Shown: positions 1-6,828 of the stretch, in pieces
Position numbering within the stretch: the first letter of the stretch is position 1
Layout: each line of letters begins with the position of its first letter
Assembly: GCA_029051835.1 (NCBI GenBank)
Contig: JAIDKJ010000168.1
Location: 1-13,250, forward strand
Origin: Paramuribaculum sp.
GTDB taxonomy: Bacteria; Bacteroidota; Bacteroidia; Bacteroidales; Muribaculaceae
DNA length: 13,250 bases
Direction: 5' to 3'
Notes under the pieces: generated by a model
Told to the model about the DNA's origin: nothing
Database searches by the model: none
What the model saw: only the letters and a program-made list of their open reading frames with translations
Program-made: the position numbers and the translations under genes

Positions 1-738
1 GACGAGCGATATGGCATTGCTGCCGCCGTCGGACAGCGCCTGAAGCGCGTCGTAGAGGTCGGCCTTCACAGCCGTGAGATTGCCCAGCACCTCGCGGTCC
101 TTCTCAAGTTGCTCGAGCTCGCCACTCTGCAGCCGGGCCGAGTCGAGCTGTTCGAGCTGATAGCGCGTGAACTGCTCGTCGTCGCGCACACGCTCCAGTC
201 GCGCCTTGGTCTTCTTGAGCTGACGCACGGCGGCGCGGAAAGCGTCGAAGCGGCGCCCGTACTCCCGAAGCCGGTCGGCATTGCCGGCCAGAGTGTCGAT
301 GACCTGCAGCTGAAACGCCGGCTGGGCGAGCAGCTGATTGTTGTGCTGGCTGTGGATGTCGATAAGATTTATGGCTATCTCCTGAAGCCTCGACAGCGGC
401 ACGGGCGAGTCGTTGACAAACGCCCTCGACCGTCCGTTGGGCGAGATCTCGCGGCGCAGTATGCACCGCTGCGGATCCCAGTCGATATCGGCCTCGGCGA
501 ACACCTGCCGCAGGTGGGGATAGGCTTCGACGGCAAACACCGCCTCGATGACCGACTTGCGGTCGGCACTGCGCACGGCCTTGGTGTCGGCCCTGGCGCC
601 GAGAAGAAGGGAGAGCGCGCCGAGCATTATCGACTTGCCGGCACCGGTTTCGCCGGTGATTATATCCAGTCCGGGATAGAAACGGATGTCGACCGTGTCG
701 ATCAGCGCATAGTTGGATATATGCAGTGTCTCAAGCAT
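1..738 (-). CDS. recN: DNA repair protein RecN, N-terminal part (cut by window edge)
   Basis: RecN is an SMC-like ATPase acting in the cytoplasm in recombinational repair of double-strand breaks. The ATG at 738-736 opens MLETLHISNYALID, the typical RecN start, and residues 29-36 read GETGAGKS, the Walker A motif. The start of the coiled-coil region follows, with many Gln, Glu, Leu and Arg residues up to residue 246, where the window ends. Walker B and the signature motif lie outside, so intactness cannot be judged. The full family length is about 550 residues, so less than half is visible. It sits 9 bases downstream of porD and is the last visible gene of the dnaN operon, so it is probably co-transcribed. 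I see no separate promoter and no SOS-type box in front of it. Family identification is secure. Confidence 0.95.
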   Translation of the reverse strand, partial: MLETLHISNYALIDTVDIRFYPGLDIITGETGAGKSIMLGALSLLLGARADTKAVRSADRKSVIEAVFAVEAYPHLRQVFAEADIDWDPQRCILRREISPNGRSRAFVNDSPVPLSRLQEIAINLIDIHSQHNNQLLAQPAFQLQVIDTLAGNADRLREYGRRFDAFRAAVRQLKKTKARLERVRDDEQFTRYQLEQLDSARLQSGELEQLEKDREVLGNLTAVKADLYDALQALSDGGSNAISLV

Positions 739-747
739 ATCTGTTTT

Positions 748-1650
748 TTATTTCTGGGGATTCTTTATTTTCTCTATCACAGCCGACTCCGACGGATAAA
801 GGGTCGTCAGCAGAGCCACAGCCTCGCGCCGCTCGTCGTCGGAGGCCTTGGAGTAGACGCCGGTCAGCTCGTCGAGCTTGGCGTCGCGAAACAGACCCAC
901 AAGAGGCGTCATCGGCGACTGCGAGGCCAGCTCGCGCAACTGCGACAGCGTCCGGCCTATGGCGGCGCGCCCCTTGTCGGGGCTTACGGTCATTATGTCA
1001 AGCCCGCGGCGGTGGTAATCGTAGATCATGCGGCGGAACGAGGTCGTGGGCTGCTCGGTCAGCGCCGCCAGTAGCGAGGCGCGGTTGCGCGGAGAGTCGA
1101 TGGCGCGCCACCCTTTTCCGCCCGCCGCGCGCGCCAGGGATACTATCTGCGACGCCGCCTCGTAGAAGGGGGTGCCACCGTCAGGGGCGAAGCTGTCACT
1201 GTCGACGGCCATGATCAGATATACGTAGAAGTCGAGCAGAGCCGTCAGATCGGAATCGACGGCGTCGCGCGCAAACACGAGCGGCTGTCCGGGCGAATAG
1301 GTGAATTCCACTTCTGAATCCTTGACGTTGAGCAGCGTGGTGGTGTAGCTGCTGTCGTAGACCGGACGGGTGGACTGCACCGTCAGCACAGCCGTCACCT
1401 TCTCGTCGGCATACGACTCCACGTCAATAAACATCCGGCAGTCGATACGCTCTCCGGGAGCGATGCGCAGCTCGGTGAACGACGTGGTGTTGACATATTC
1501 GGAGATAGCTTCCTGAAGCTGACGCGCCACGTCGGCCGGCATCGTTTCGGTGCGGCTGACATTGACCTCCACCTTGCAGTTGAGCTCGGAGCAGAGGGCC
1601 ACCGCCACGGCAGCCGCAAAGGCGACCAGTGTCAGCAGCAGCCGCTTCAT
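748..1650 (-). CDS. porD: PorD family protein (DUF4835), type IX secretion-associated
   Basis: This 300-residue exported protein belongs to the DUF4835 family, now usually named PorD and linked to the Bacteroidetes type IX secretion system; its molecular role is poorly defined. A signal peptide spans about residues 1-20 (MKRLLLTLVAF followed by an Ala/Val-rich core). The mature protein would start SELNCKVEVN, matching the (Q/S)ELNC start typical of the family. Residues 95-108 (RPVYDSSYTTTLLN) and the stretch around 138-166 (LLDFYVYLIMAVDSDSF, then GGTPFYEAA) are family signatures as I recall them. Cys20 is preceded by Leu19, which does not suit a lipobox, so signal peptidase I cleavage is more likely. 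The start codon overlaps the coaBC stop by 4 bases, and recN follows after 9 bases. No other type IX component is in the window, so the secretion role rests on family knowledge. Confidence 0.9.
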   Translation of the reverse strand: MKRLLLTLVAFAAAVAVALCSELNCKVEVNVSRTETMPADVARQLQEAISEYVNTTSFTELRIAPGERIDCRMFIDVESYADEKVTAVLTVQSTRPVYDSSYTTTLLNVKDSEVEFTYSPGQPLVFARDAVDSDLTALLDFYVYLIMAVDSDSFAPDGGTPFYEAASQIVSLARAAGGKGWRAIDSPRNRASLLAALTEQPTTSFRRMIYDYHRRGLDIMTVSPDKGRAAIGRTLSQLRELASQSPMTPLVGLFRDAKLDELTGVYSKASDDERREAVALLTTLYPSESAVIEKIKNPQK

Positions 1651-2846
1651 CGCAGAGCGCAGATTTGATCGAGGATATCGGAGGCCACCTCGCGCTTGGG
1701 CTTCAGATCGTAGCGCTTGCTCCGGCCATCGGCCGTCAGCATGGTGACGAGATTGGTGTCGGTGCCAAACCCGGCGCCGCTGTCGCGCAGAGAGTTGAGC
1801 ACTATCATGTCGAGATTCTTGCGGCGCATCTTGTCGGCGGCGTTCTCCATCTCGTGGTCGGTTTCGAGAGCGAAGCCCACGAGCGTCTGTCCGCTGCGCT
1901 TCACCTCGCCGAGAGCTGCCGCTATATCGGGGTTTTTCACAAGCCTGATCACCGGCGGCTCGGCGCCTTCACGCTTGATCTTGCTCTGCGCCTGTTCGGC
2001 GGGGGCATAATCGGCTACGGCGGCTGCCATCACGGCCACATCGGCCTCGGCAAACTCACGGCGGGCCGCCTCCATCATCTCGCGGGCCGACTCCACCCTG
2101 ACCACCTTCACACCCGGCTCGGAGGGCGACACGCTCACCGGGCCGCTGACCACTGTCACATCGGCTCCACGGCGCGCGGCCTCGTCGGCTATGGCATAAC
2201 CCATCTTGCCCGACGAGTAATTGCCTATGAACCTCACCGGGTCGATCTTCTCGTAGGTGGGTCCGGCGGTGACCCTCACTTTCAGGCCCTTCATGGTCAG
2301 CGACGACTCGAAGAAAGCGTCGACAGCCGCCAGTATCTCCTCAGGCTCGGCCATGCGTCCCTTGCCCACCAGATGACTGGCAAGCTCGCCGGCACGGGAG
2401 TCGATGATATGGTTGCCGTAGGAACGGAGCAGGTCGATATTGCGCTGCGTGGTGGGGTGAGCCATCATGTCGAGATCCATCGCCGGAGCCACAAACACGG
2501 GCGCCTTGGCCGACAGATAGGTGGTGACGAGCATATTGTCGGCCACACCGCAGGCCATCTTGGCTATGGTGGAGGCCGTGGCGGGAGCTATCACCATCGC
2601 ATCGGCCCACAGACCTATGTCGACATGGCTGTTCCACTGGCCGGTATTGGCCGTGAAAAACTCGCTTATGACCGGACGGCCACTGAGCGCCGACAGCGTG
2701 ACGGGAGTGATGAACTCCTTGCCGGCAGGGGTTATGACCACCTGCACCTCCGCTCCGGCCTTGACAAACAGGCGGAGCAGGCTGACCGACTTATATGCGG
2801 CGATTCCGCCGGTGATGCCGAGAATTATGTGCTTGCCTTTGAGCAT
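1647..2846 (-). CDS. coaBC: Bifunctional phosphopantothenoylcysteine decarboxylase / phosphopantothenate-cysteine ligase
   Basis: CoaBC makes 4'-phosphopantetheine in coenzyme A synthesis: CoaB joins cysteine to phosphopantothenate and CoaC, a flavoprotein, decarboxylates the product. The 399 residues match the usual length. The CoaC half (about 1-180) has the flavin-binding start ILGITGGIAAYK and the catalytic His74 in NSHVDI. The CoaB half (about 187-399) carries VTAGPTYEKIDPVRFIGNYS followed by SGKMG (about 192-215), then ADYAP and the SKIKR lysine motif. Two CoaC positions differ from the E. coli enzyme as I recall it: the PxMN Asn is Asp124 (PAMDLDMM), and the active-site Cys aligns with Ser157 (ELASHLVGKGRM). 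I believe related Bacteroidetes share this, so it is probably a lineage trait and not damage. The start overlaps the exonuclease stop by 1 base, and the gene ends 4 bases inside porD. Confidence 0.96.
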   Translation of the reverse strand: MLKGKHIILGITGGIAAYKSVSLLRLFVKAGAEVQVVITPAGKEFITPVTLSALSGRPVISEFFTANTGQWNSHVDIGLWADAMVIAPATASTIAKMACGVADNMLVTTYLSAKAPVFVAPAMDLDMMAHPTTQRNIDLLRSYGNHIIDSRAGELASHLVGKGRMAEPEEILAAVDAFFESSLTMKGLKVRVTAGPTYEKIDPVRFIGNYSSGKMGYAIADEAARRGADVTVVSGPVSVSPSEPGVKVVRVESAREMMEAARREFAEADVAVMAAAVADYAPAEQAQSKIKREGAEPPVIRLVKNPDIAAALGEVKRSGQTLVGFALETDHEMENAADKMRRKNLDMIVLNSLRDSGAGFGTDTNLVTMLTADGRSKRYDLKPKREVASDILDQICALR

Positions 2847-3619
2847 CAGTTGCCTTCGGTTTTCATGCGGAGCCTCACTGCCGTGAAGGCATCCTTGGTG
2901 TTCTGCGAGAAATCGCCCTGCATTATCCAGTTGTAGTAGCTCGGATCGGTGCGAAGCACCTCTTCGGCCAGACGTCCCTTGTATTTGCCGAAATTGACCA
3001 CTTCGCGGTGGTTGTCGTCATACACCAGACGGCCCATGAAGTCGACATTGCGGTTCTGCGCCGAAAATTCCGAAAGATATGCGATATCGTTGGGCAGATC
3101 GTCGTAGTGGTCGAGCTGCGCCTTAAGCACCTCGTAGGTGGCGCGCGTGTCGGCATCGGCCGAATGAGCCTCGGTCAGCTCCTTGCCGCAATAGAAGCGG
3201 TAGGCGGCCACGAGAGTGCGCTGCTCCTTCTTGTGGAAGATGGTCTGCACGTCGATAAACCGGGGCTTGGTGAAGTCGAATTTTATGCCTGCCCGCTGGA
3301 ACTCCTCGTCGAGCATCGGTATGTCGAAACGGTTGGAATTGAAGCCGGCTATGTCGCATCCGGCGAATATCGACGCCAGATCCTTGGCGATCTGCTTGAA
3401 CGTGGGTTCGCCGGCCACATCGGCGTCGGTGATATGGTGCACGGCGGTAGCCTCGGGCGGAATGGGTATTCCGGGATTGATACGGCGTGTGCGCGATATC
3501 TCCTTGCCGTCGGGCATGATCTTGAGTATCGACACCTCCACTATACGGTCCTGCGTGATGTTGGTGCCGGTGGTTTCGAGATCGAAGAATATTATCGGTT
3601 TGTTGAGATTGAGTTCCAT
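2846..3619 (-). CDS. DnaQ-like DEDDh 3'-5' exonuclease
   Basis: This 257-residue protein is a DnaQ/RNase T-type exonuclease that removes nucleotides from 3' ends using two metal ions. All catalytic residues are visible: Asp13 and Glu15 in FFDLETTG (ExoI), Asp99 in FNSNRFDIPML (ExoII), and His152 with Asp157 in AHSADAD (ExoIII, H-x4-D). A second small module at about 205-240 (VVNFGKYKG, then DPSYYNWI) is the C-terminal extension seen in Bacteroidetes members; its role is unknown to me, though it may bind nucleic acid. Its place between dnaN and coaBC suggests work with the sliding clamp, in proofreading or repair, but that is inference; I see no clear clamp-binding peptide of the QLxLF kind. 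It starts 49 bases after the dnaN stop, with no terminator visible between them. Whether it is the replicative epsilon subunit or an accessory nuclease cannot be decided here. Confidence 0.92.
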   Translation of the reverse strand: MELNLNKPIIFFDLETTGTNITQDRIVEVSILKIMPDGKEISRTRRINPGIPIPPEATAVHHITDADVAGEPTFKQIAKDLASIFAGCDIAGFNSNRFDIPMLDEEFQRAGIKFDFTKPRFIDVQTIFHKKEQRTLVAAYRFYCGKELTEAHSADADTRATYEVLKAQLDHYDDLPNDIAYLSEFSAQNRNVDFMGRLVYDDNHREVVNFGKYKGRLAEEVLRTDPSYYNWIMQGDFSQNTKDAFTAVRLRMKTEGN

Positions 3620-3668
3620 AATGAGGGCTGGTAGAAGAGTAGGAGTGATTGACGGTATGAGGCCGGCG

Positions 3669-4793
3669 TCAGTCGACGATATGCATCGGCATCAGGAGCA
3701 TCAGCAGCTCCGTGCCGGGGATATTCTCCGCAGGCAGACAGATGGCCGCATGGCTCGGATCGGCAAGCTTCATCATCACGTCGGGGGTGGAGAGGGTGTT
3801 GAATATCTCAAGCAGGTAGGGCGCTCCGAAGCCGATGAGCAGCTCGGCGCCGTCATACTGGCACGGCAGCGACTCCAGACCCGAAGTGCCGTAGCTGCTG
3901 TCCTGTGCGCGCAGGGTGAGATTGTCGGCCGAGAGCTTGAACTTCACAAGGCCGTTGCCGTCGTCGCCGAACACACACACTCGGCGCAGCGAATTGATGA
4001 GCGACTGGCGGTCGATGGTCAGCGTGTAGGGATTGCCGGCCGGGATCACCCTCTCGTAGGGAGGGAAATTGCCTTTGATCAGGCGGCAGTCGAAAATATA
4101 CGACGCCGACTCGAAGCGGACATTGCGCTCGCTGACCGTAACCTTGATCGAATCCTCCTTGGCGAATACATTCTTGAGCACCGTGGCCGGCTTCAGCGGC
4201 AGGATGAACGAGCACTCACACTGAGGCTGCACGAGCGAGTTGGTGAATTTCACCAGCTTGCGGGTGTCGGTGGCCACAAACACGATATGATCGGGCTTCA
4301 CGTCCCAGAGTATGCCCATCATCTGCGGGCGCAGATCGTCGGTTCCTACGGCGAAGAGGGTGTTTTCGATACCCTTCATCACCACCTCCGTCGGGCAGAC
4401 GAAGCTGAGCCGTTCCCCTTCGTCGGCCTGTTCGGGCTCGGGATATTCACGGCCATTGATACCCACGGTCGAGTAGTCGCCGCTGGAATAGGATATCTTC
4501 ACCTCGAGATTCTCGTCGTTGATATCAAACGTTATGCCCTGGTCGGGAAGTTCACGGAGCAGCTCCACGATGCGGCGTGCGTCGAGGCAGAACGAACCCT
4601 CGCCCTCGGTGCCGGTGACATCCAGACGGGCCACAAGAGAGTTTTCCGAATCTGACGCTTTCACCGTCAGGGTGTCCTCCTCAAGCACAAAGAGGAAGTT
4701 GTTGAGTATCGTAAGCGGATTTTTTGAGTTTATGACCTTGCTTACAGCTGCAACGAACCCGCGGAGGGTCTTGCTCGGAACGTTGAATTTCAT
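3669..4793 (-). CDS. dnaN: DNA polymerase III beta subunit (sliding clamp)
   Basis: DnaN forms the ring-shaped dimer that tethers DNA polymerase III and many repair enzymes to DNA. The 374 residues fit the family (E. coli about 366) and divide into three similar clamp folds of about 125 residues each. The start MKFNVPSKTL, the interior LVARLDVTGTEGEG and SFCLDARRIVELLREL, the PEYPP-like stretch FPPYERVIP, and the end LLMPMHIVD (E. coli ends in a similar MPM motif) are all characteristic. It is the first gene of the operon with the exonuclease, coaBC, porD and recN, and it is not beside dnaA, as is common in this phylum. The ATG at 4793-4791 is the natural start. A -7 box, TACCTTTG, lies 33-40 bases upstream of the start, at 4826-4833. 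Confidence 0.97.
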   Translation of the reverse strand: MKFNVPSKTLRGFVAAVSKVINSKNPLTILNNFLFVLEEDTLTVKASDSENSLVARLDVTGTEGEGSFCLDARRIVELLRELPDQGITFDINDENLEVKISYSSGDYSTVGINGREYPEPEQADEGERLSFVCPTEVVMKGIENTLFAVGTDDLRPQMMGILWDVKPDHIVFVATDTRKLVKFTNSLVQPQCECSFILPLKPATVLKNVFAKEDSIKVTVSERNVRFESASYIFDCRLIKGNFPPYERVIPAGNPYTLTIDRQSLINSLRRVCVFGDDGNGLVKFKLSADNLTLRAQDSSYGTSGLESLPCQYDGAELLIGFGAPYLLEIFNTLSTPDVMMKLADPSHAAICLPAENIPGTELLMLLMPMHIVD

Positions 4794-4825
4794 ATCTTCG
4801 TTAAGGAGTTGTAGTTACTGACCTA

Positions 4826-4856
4826 CAAAGGTATGTAAAAATTTCGGCATTTGAAG
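4826..4856 (-). promoter_or_regulatory. Putative dnaN operon promoter (Bacteroidetes type)
   Basis: Read on the minus strand, TACCTTTG (4826-4833) matches the Bacteroidetes -7 consensus TAnnTTTG exactly. The upstream element is weak: at the expected 19-20 base spacing there is only TTC inside ACTTCAAA, in place of TTTG or TTG. The spacer is AT-rich (AAATTTTTACA). A transcript starting about 7 bases downstream would have a leader of roughly 25 bases. The start codon is preceded by AACGAAGAT, with no Shine-Dalgarno match, as is usual in this phylum. Confidence 0.5.
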
Positions 4857-4877
4857 TCATGGCGCCCGCATTTTTTT

Positions 4878-4922
4878 CGCACTTCCCGCGTGCGGTTTTC
4901 GAGGCCGGGGCTGCCGGTTTTT
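4878..4922 (+). terminator. Two short weak hairpins with T-tracts (plus strand)
   Basis: The first unit pairs CGCAC (4878-4882) with GTGCG (4890-4894) and is followed by GTTTT. The second pairs CCGG (4905-4908) with CCGG (4914-4917), possibly extended by a G-T pair, and is followed by TTTTT (4918-4922). Each stem alone is only 4-5 pairs, so neither is convincing by itself. They matter because they stand directly before a stronger hairpin of the same orientation. Read on the minus strand they have no downstream T-tract. Confidence 0.3.
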
Positions 4923-4923
4923 A

Positions 4924-4963
4924 GCCTGCGGAGTCCGCACGTCGCGCCTCCGCAGGCGTTTTT
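4924..4963 (+). terminator. Terminator-like hairpin upstream of the DUF695 gene
   Basis: A perfect 10-base inverted repeat pairs GCCTGCGGAG (4924-4933) with CTCCGCAGGC (4948-4957), with a 14-base loop, and is followed by GTTTTT (4958-4963). This is the shape of an intrinsic terminator for plus-strand transcription, yet no plus-strand gene lies upstream in the window. It could stop antisense transcription leaving dnaN, end a small RNA, or be a dispersed palindromic repeat. The loop (TCCGCACGTCGCGC) is also GC-rich. Confidence 0.5.
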
Positions 4964-4975
4964 ACGATCGGCCGA

Positions 4976-5007
4976 TTTGCAATTAAGGATGATTTGGAGT
5001 AATTTTA
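4976..5007 (+). promoter_or_regulatory. Putative promoter of the DUF695 gene
   Basis: TTTG (4976-4979) and TAATTTTA (5000-5007) are separated by 20 bases. The second box matches TAnnTTTG in all but its last base. The spacing suits the Bacteroidetes housekeeping sigma factor and would give a leader of about 25 bases before the ATG at 5040. It lies just after the hairpin at 4924-4963, so the gene appears to be insulated from upstream transcription. Confidence 0.45.
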
Positions 5008-5039
5008 CGCAATAAACCCAACAGAAAAAAACATCATAT

Positions 5040-5474
5040 ATGAGCGATACAGGCGAATGGTGGACCGCTCCGGCCGAAAGCGAGAGCGGACAACTGATAA
5101 TGGTCACGGGGCGCCGCGACGTGGAGCGTTTCCGCAAAAATCCACGCTTTACCATCAGAGTGGAAGTGACATGGCCCTACAGCCCGATGCCCGACGGCAT
5201 GCCCTCGGAAGAGGATTCGAAGGTGATGGAACAGGTGACCGATCTGCTCAACGACGAGTTCCGGCGCGATCCCGTGGCGGTGATGACCGGCATATTCACC
5301 GGATCGGGCGAACGCAACTGGGTGTTCTACACGCTGTCGACCCACATCTTCGGCCGCAAGCTCAACGAGGTGCTGGAGCCGCTGCCCGTGCTGCCGCTCA
5401 GCATATCGGCCGAGAACGATCCCGAATGGGAGGCCTACGACGAGATGGCCGACGCCGAGATACAACTCGACTGA
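5040..5474 (+). CDS. DUF695 domain protein, function unknown
   Basis: This 144-residue soluble protein resembles the DUF695 family, common in Bacteroidales. No reaction is known to me. Recognisable parts are GEWWTAPAESESG at the start, GRRDVERFRKNP with FTIRVEVTWPY (about 25-47), MPSEEDSKVMEQVTDLL (about 54-70), DPVAVMTGIFTGSGERNWVF (about 77-96) and a C-terminal AENDPEWEAYDEM. There is no signal peptide and no membrane segment. It is rich in acidic residues, especially near the end. It is the only plus-strand gene in the window, runs divergently from dnaN with its own promoter-like site, and converges on the barrel gene, with 25 bases between the stop codons. It therefore looks like a single-gene unit. 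The ATG at 5040 follows an A-rich leader (ACAGAAAAAAACATCATAT), usual for weakly Shine-Dalgarno-dependent starts in this phylum. Confidence 0.85.
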   Translation: MSDTGEWWTAPAESESGQLIMVTGRRDVERFRKNPRFTIRVEVTWPYSPMPDGMPSEEDSKVMEQVTDLLNDEFRRDPVAVMTGIFTGSGERNWVFYTLSTHIFGRKLNEVLEPLPVLPLSISAENDPEWEAYDEMADAEIQLD

Positions 5475-5499
5475 CACCCGTCGACCCGGCTGACAGCCG

Positions 5500-6777
5500 T
5501 CAGAAAGCTTCGCCGACGGCAAACACAAGCCCCGCCGTATGACGGCCTATGCCGTAGTCGATGCGGGCGTTAACGCCATGCTTGAACTCAAACCGAAGCC
5601 CGATGCCGCCGTTGGGGAGCCACTCAGGGCGTATCTCCTTTTTCGACAGGTTGCGGAACGAGGAGAACACCGCCGCCTGCCCCACCCATGCGGTCATGCC
5701 GATGCGCCACCATATATGCTGCCGCAGCTCGGCCTGGAGCGACATCTGGCTGTTGTCGATATACGATCCCATATAGTAGCCGCGCATACGTATGCCGTCG
5801 CTGGCTATCATCTCGCGCATACTCCAGGGGGTGTGCGAACTATTGAACTTGGCATACAGGTCGAAGGCGAGAGTGGCGCCGCGCCACAGGCCCACGTAGG
5901 CGTTGCCGATGATCAGATGACTCTGGAACGATGAGGGCGCGCTCCCGAGCCGGCGCGGATAAAACATGTAGGTGTAACTCAGATGCACACCGCGTGTGGG
6001 CTGCAATATACTGTTGCGGGAGTCGATGGAGAGCGAAGCGCCGAGGCCGGTCACATAGTATTGATGCCTCCCTCCGAGCAGATATTCGGGATTAGACATG
6101 CGGCGGGCGTCGGTATAGTCGAAATTGGTGTGGAAACCGGCATGAAGGTGATGCGTGAGCTTGTAGACAAGCTCAGTGCGCAGGTCTATCTGGCGGCGGT
6201 CATATTTCGACCTGGGATTGACAGCCGTTTCCTCGGAGTTGATGCCCCAGAAGTCGAGCCGCTTGCGGTAGGCCTCGAATTTGTATCCGAGCCGCAGGCG
6301 GTTGCCCGGGAAAATATTGTTGCCCTTGAAGGTGAAAACGAAAAAGCCGTTGAGCGACGCGTTGAGGCAGACAAACAGATCGGACGGTATGCCGACGCTG
6401 TCGGTGCGGTCCACCCTATACAGCCCCGTGCATAGCGCTCCGACGCCGAACGAAGCCTCGCGGGTATAGCTCGGAGATATGCCGAAACTCAGATCCACCC
6501 GCTTTTCATGGGTGCGGTCGACACTTCCGGCCATGAATCCGTTGAGATAGTTCTTGACTTTCGGCGGCAGACGGTTGAACAGCGGCAATGAATCCACCTT
6601 GAAGTCGCTTGTCGGCACGGCATCCACCGGATGGAAAGATGCGGCGCCCGCCGAAACGATGCTGTCGCCGTCGGCCGAGGCGCCACGAGCCACACCACAC
6701 GCCACAGTCATGACCATCAAGAGCATGAACGCCCTGATAGTCGCACGACAGTGACCGTGAAGGCATCGATAGTTCAT
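5500..6777 (-). CDS. BamA/TamA-like outer-membrane beta-barrel protein without POTRA domains
   Basis: The 425-residue protein has a signal peptide (basic start, hydrophobic core AFMLLMVMTVACGVA, likely cleavage near ARGASA, about 31-35). A region of about 60 residues follows, then a barrel of alternating polar and hydrophobic strands ending in Phe425, as outer-membrane proteins do. Residues 331-335 (MRGYY) fit the conserved RG(F/Y) loop of the Omp85/surface-antigen barrel, and 251-263 (IDSRNSILQPTRG) fits the family's DxRN..P.RG strand pair. The space before the barrel is too short for a row of POTRA domains, so it is unlikely to be BamA itself; its client or function is unknown. I chose the ATG at 6777 because it opens the signal peptide; an in-frame TTG at 6852 would add 25 residues unlike a signal. 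Cys27 (MTVAC) lacks Leu at -3, so lipidation is doubtful. It follows ftsH by 71 bases. Confidence 0.82.
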   Translation of the reverse strand: MNYRCLHGHCRATIRAFMLLMVMTVACGVARGASADGDSIVSAGAASFHPVDAVPTSDFKVDSLPLFNRLPPKVKNYLNGFMAGSVDRTHEKRVDLSFGISPSYTREASFGVGALCTGLYRVDRTDSVGIPSDLFVCLNASLNGFFVFTFKGNNIFPGNRLRLGYKFEAYRKRLDFWGINSEETAVNPRSKYDRRQIDLRTELVYKLTHHLHAGFHTNFDYTDARRMSNPEYLLGGRHQYYVTGLGASLSIDSRNSILQPTRGVHLSYTYMFYPRRLGSAPSSFQSHLIIGNAYVGLWRGATLAFDLYAKFNSSHTPWSMREMIASDGIRMRGYYMGSYIDNSQMSLQAELRQHIWWRIGMTAWVGQAAVFSSFRNLSKKEIRPEWLPNGGIGLRFEFKHGVNARIDYGIGRHTAGLVFAVGEAF

Positions 6778-6828
6778 CGACGTGGCTTTAGAAGGCTTTA
6801 TGATAACAGTGATATTACAGATTTGATC

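Larger units (their letters stand above)
4794..5039. other. Divergent intergenic region between dnaN and the DUF695 gene
   Basis: These 246 bases separate two divergent genes. They hold the putative dnaN promoter (minus strand, near 4826-4856), three successive hairpin-plus-T-tract units on the plus strand (4878-4963) and the putative DUF695 promoter (plus strand, 4976-5007). The minus-strand open frame crossing it has no family features and runs into the DUF695 gene, so I do not call a gene here. Confidence 0.7.

Noticed and set aside
1629..2936. A 435-codon plus-strand open frame opposite coaBC
   Set aside because: It is antisense to a clear coaBC, has a His/Gly/Arg-rich composition typical of reverse-strand reading of GC-rich genes, and shows no domain.
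3216..4655. A 479-codon plus-strand open frame opposite dnaN and the exonuclease
   Set aside because: It crosses two well-identified genes on the other strand and has no recognisable motif, so it is a shadow of codon bias.
4823..5155. A 110-codon minus-strand frame over the dnaN - DUF695 gap
   Set aside because: It runs across promoter-like sites and hairpins into the DUF695 gene and has no domain or export signal.
5488..5503. A small inverted repeat, CTGAC - AGCC - GTCAG, between the convergent DUF695 and barrel genes
   Set aside because: The stem is five pairs with no T-tract on either strand. The related word GACAGCCGTC recurs inside coding genes and looks like codon-usage coincidence.
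6696..6707. A lipobox-like Cys in the barrel protein signal peptide (MTVAC)
   Set aside because: There is no Leu or similar residue at the -3 position and the protein is a barrel, so ordinary signal peptidase cleavage is more likely.
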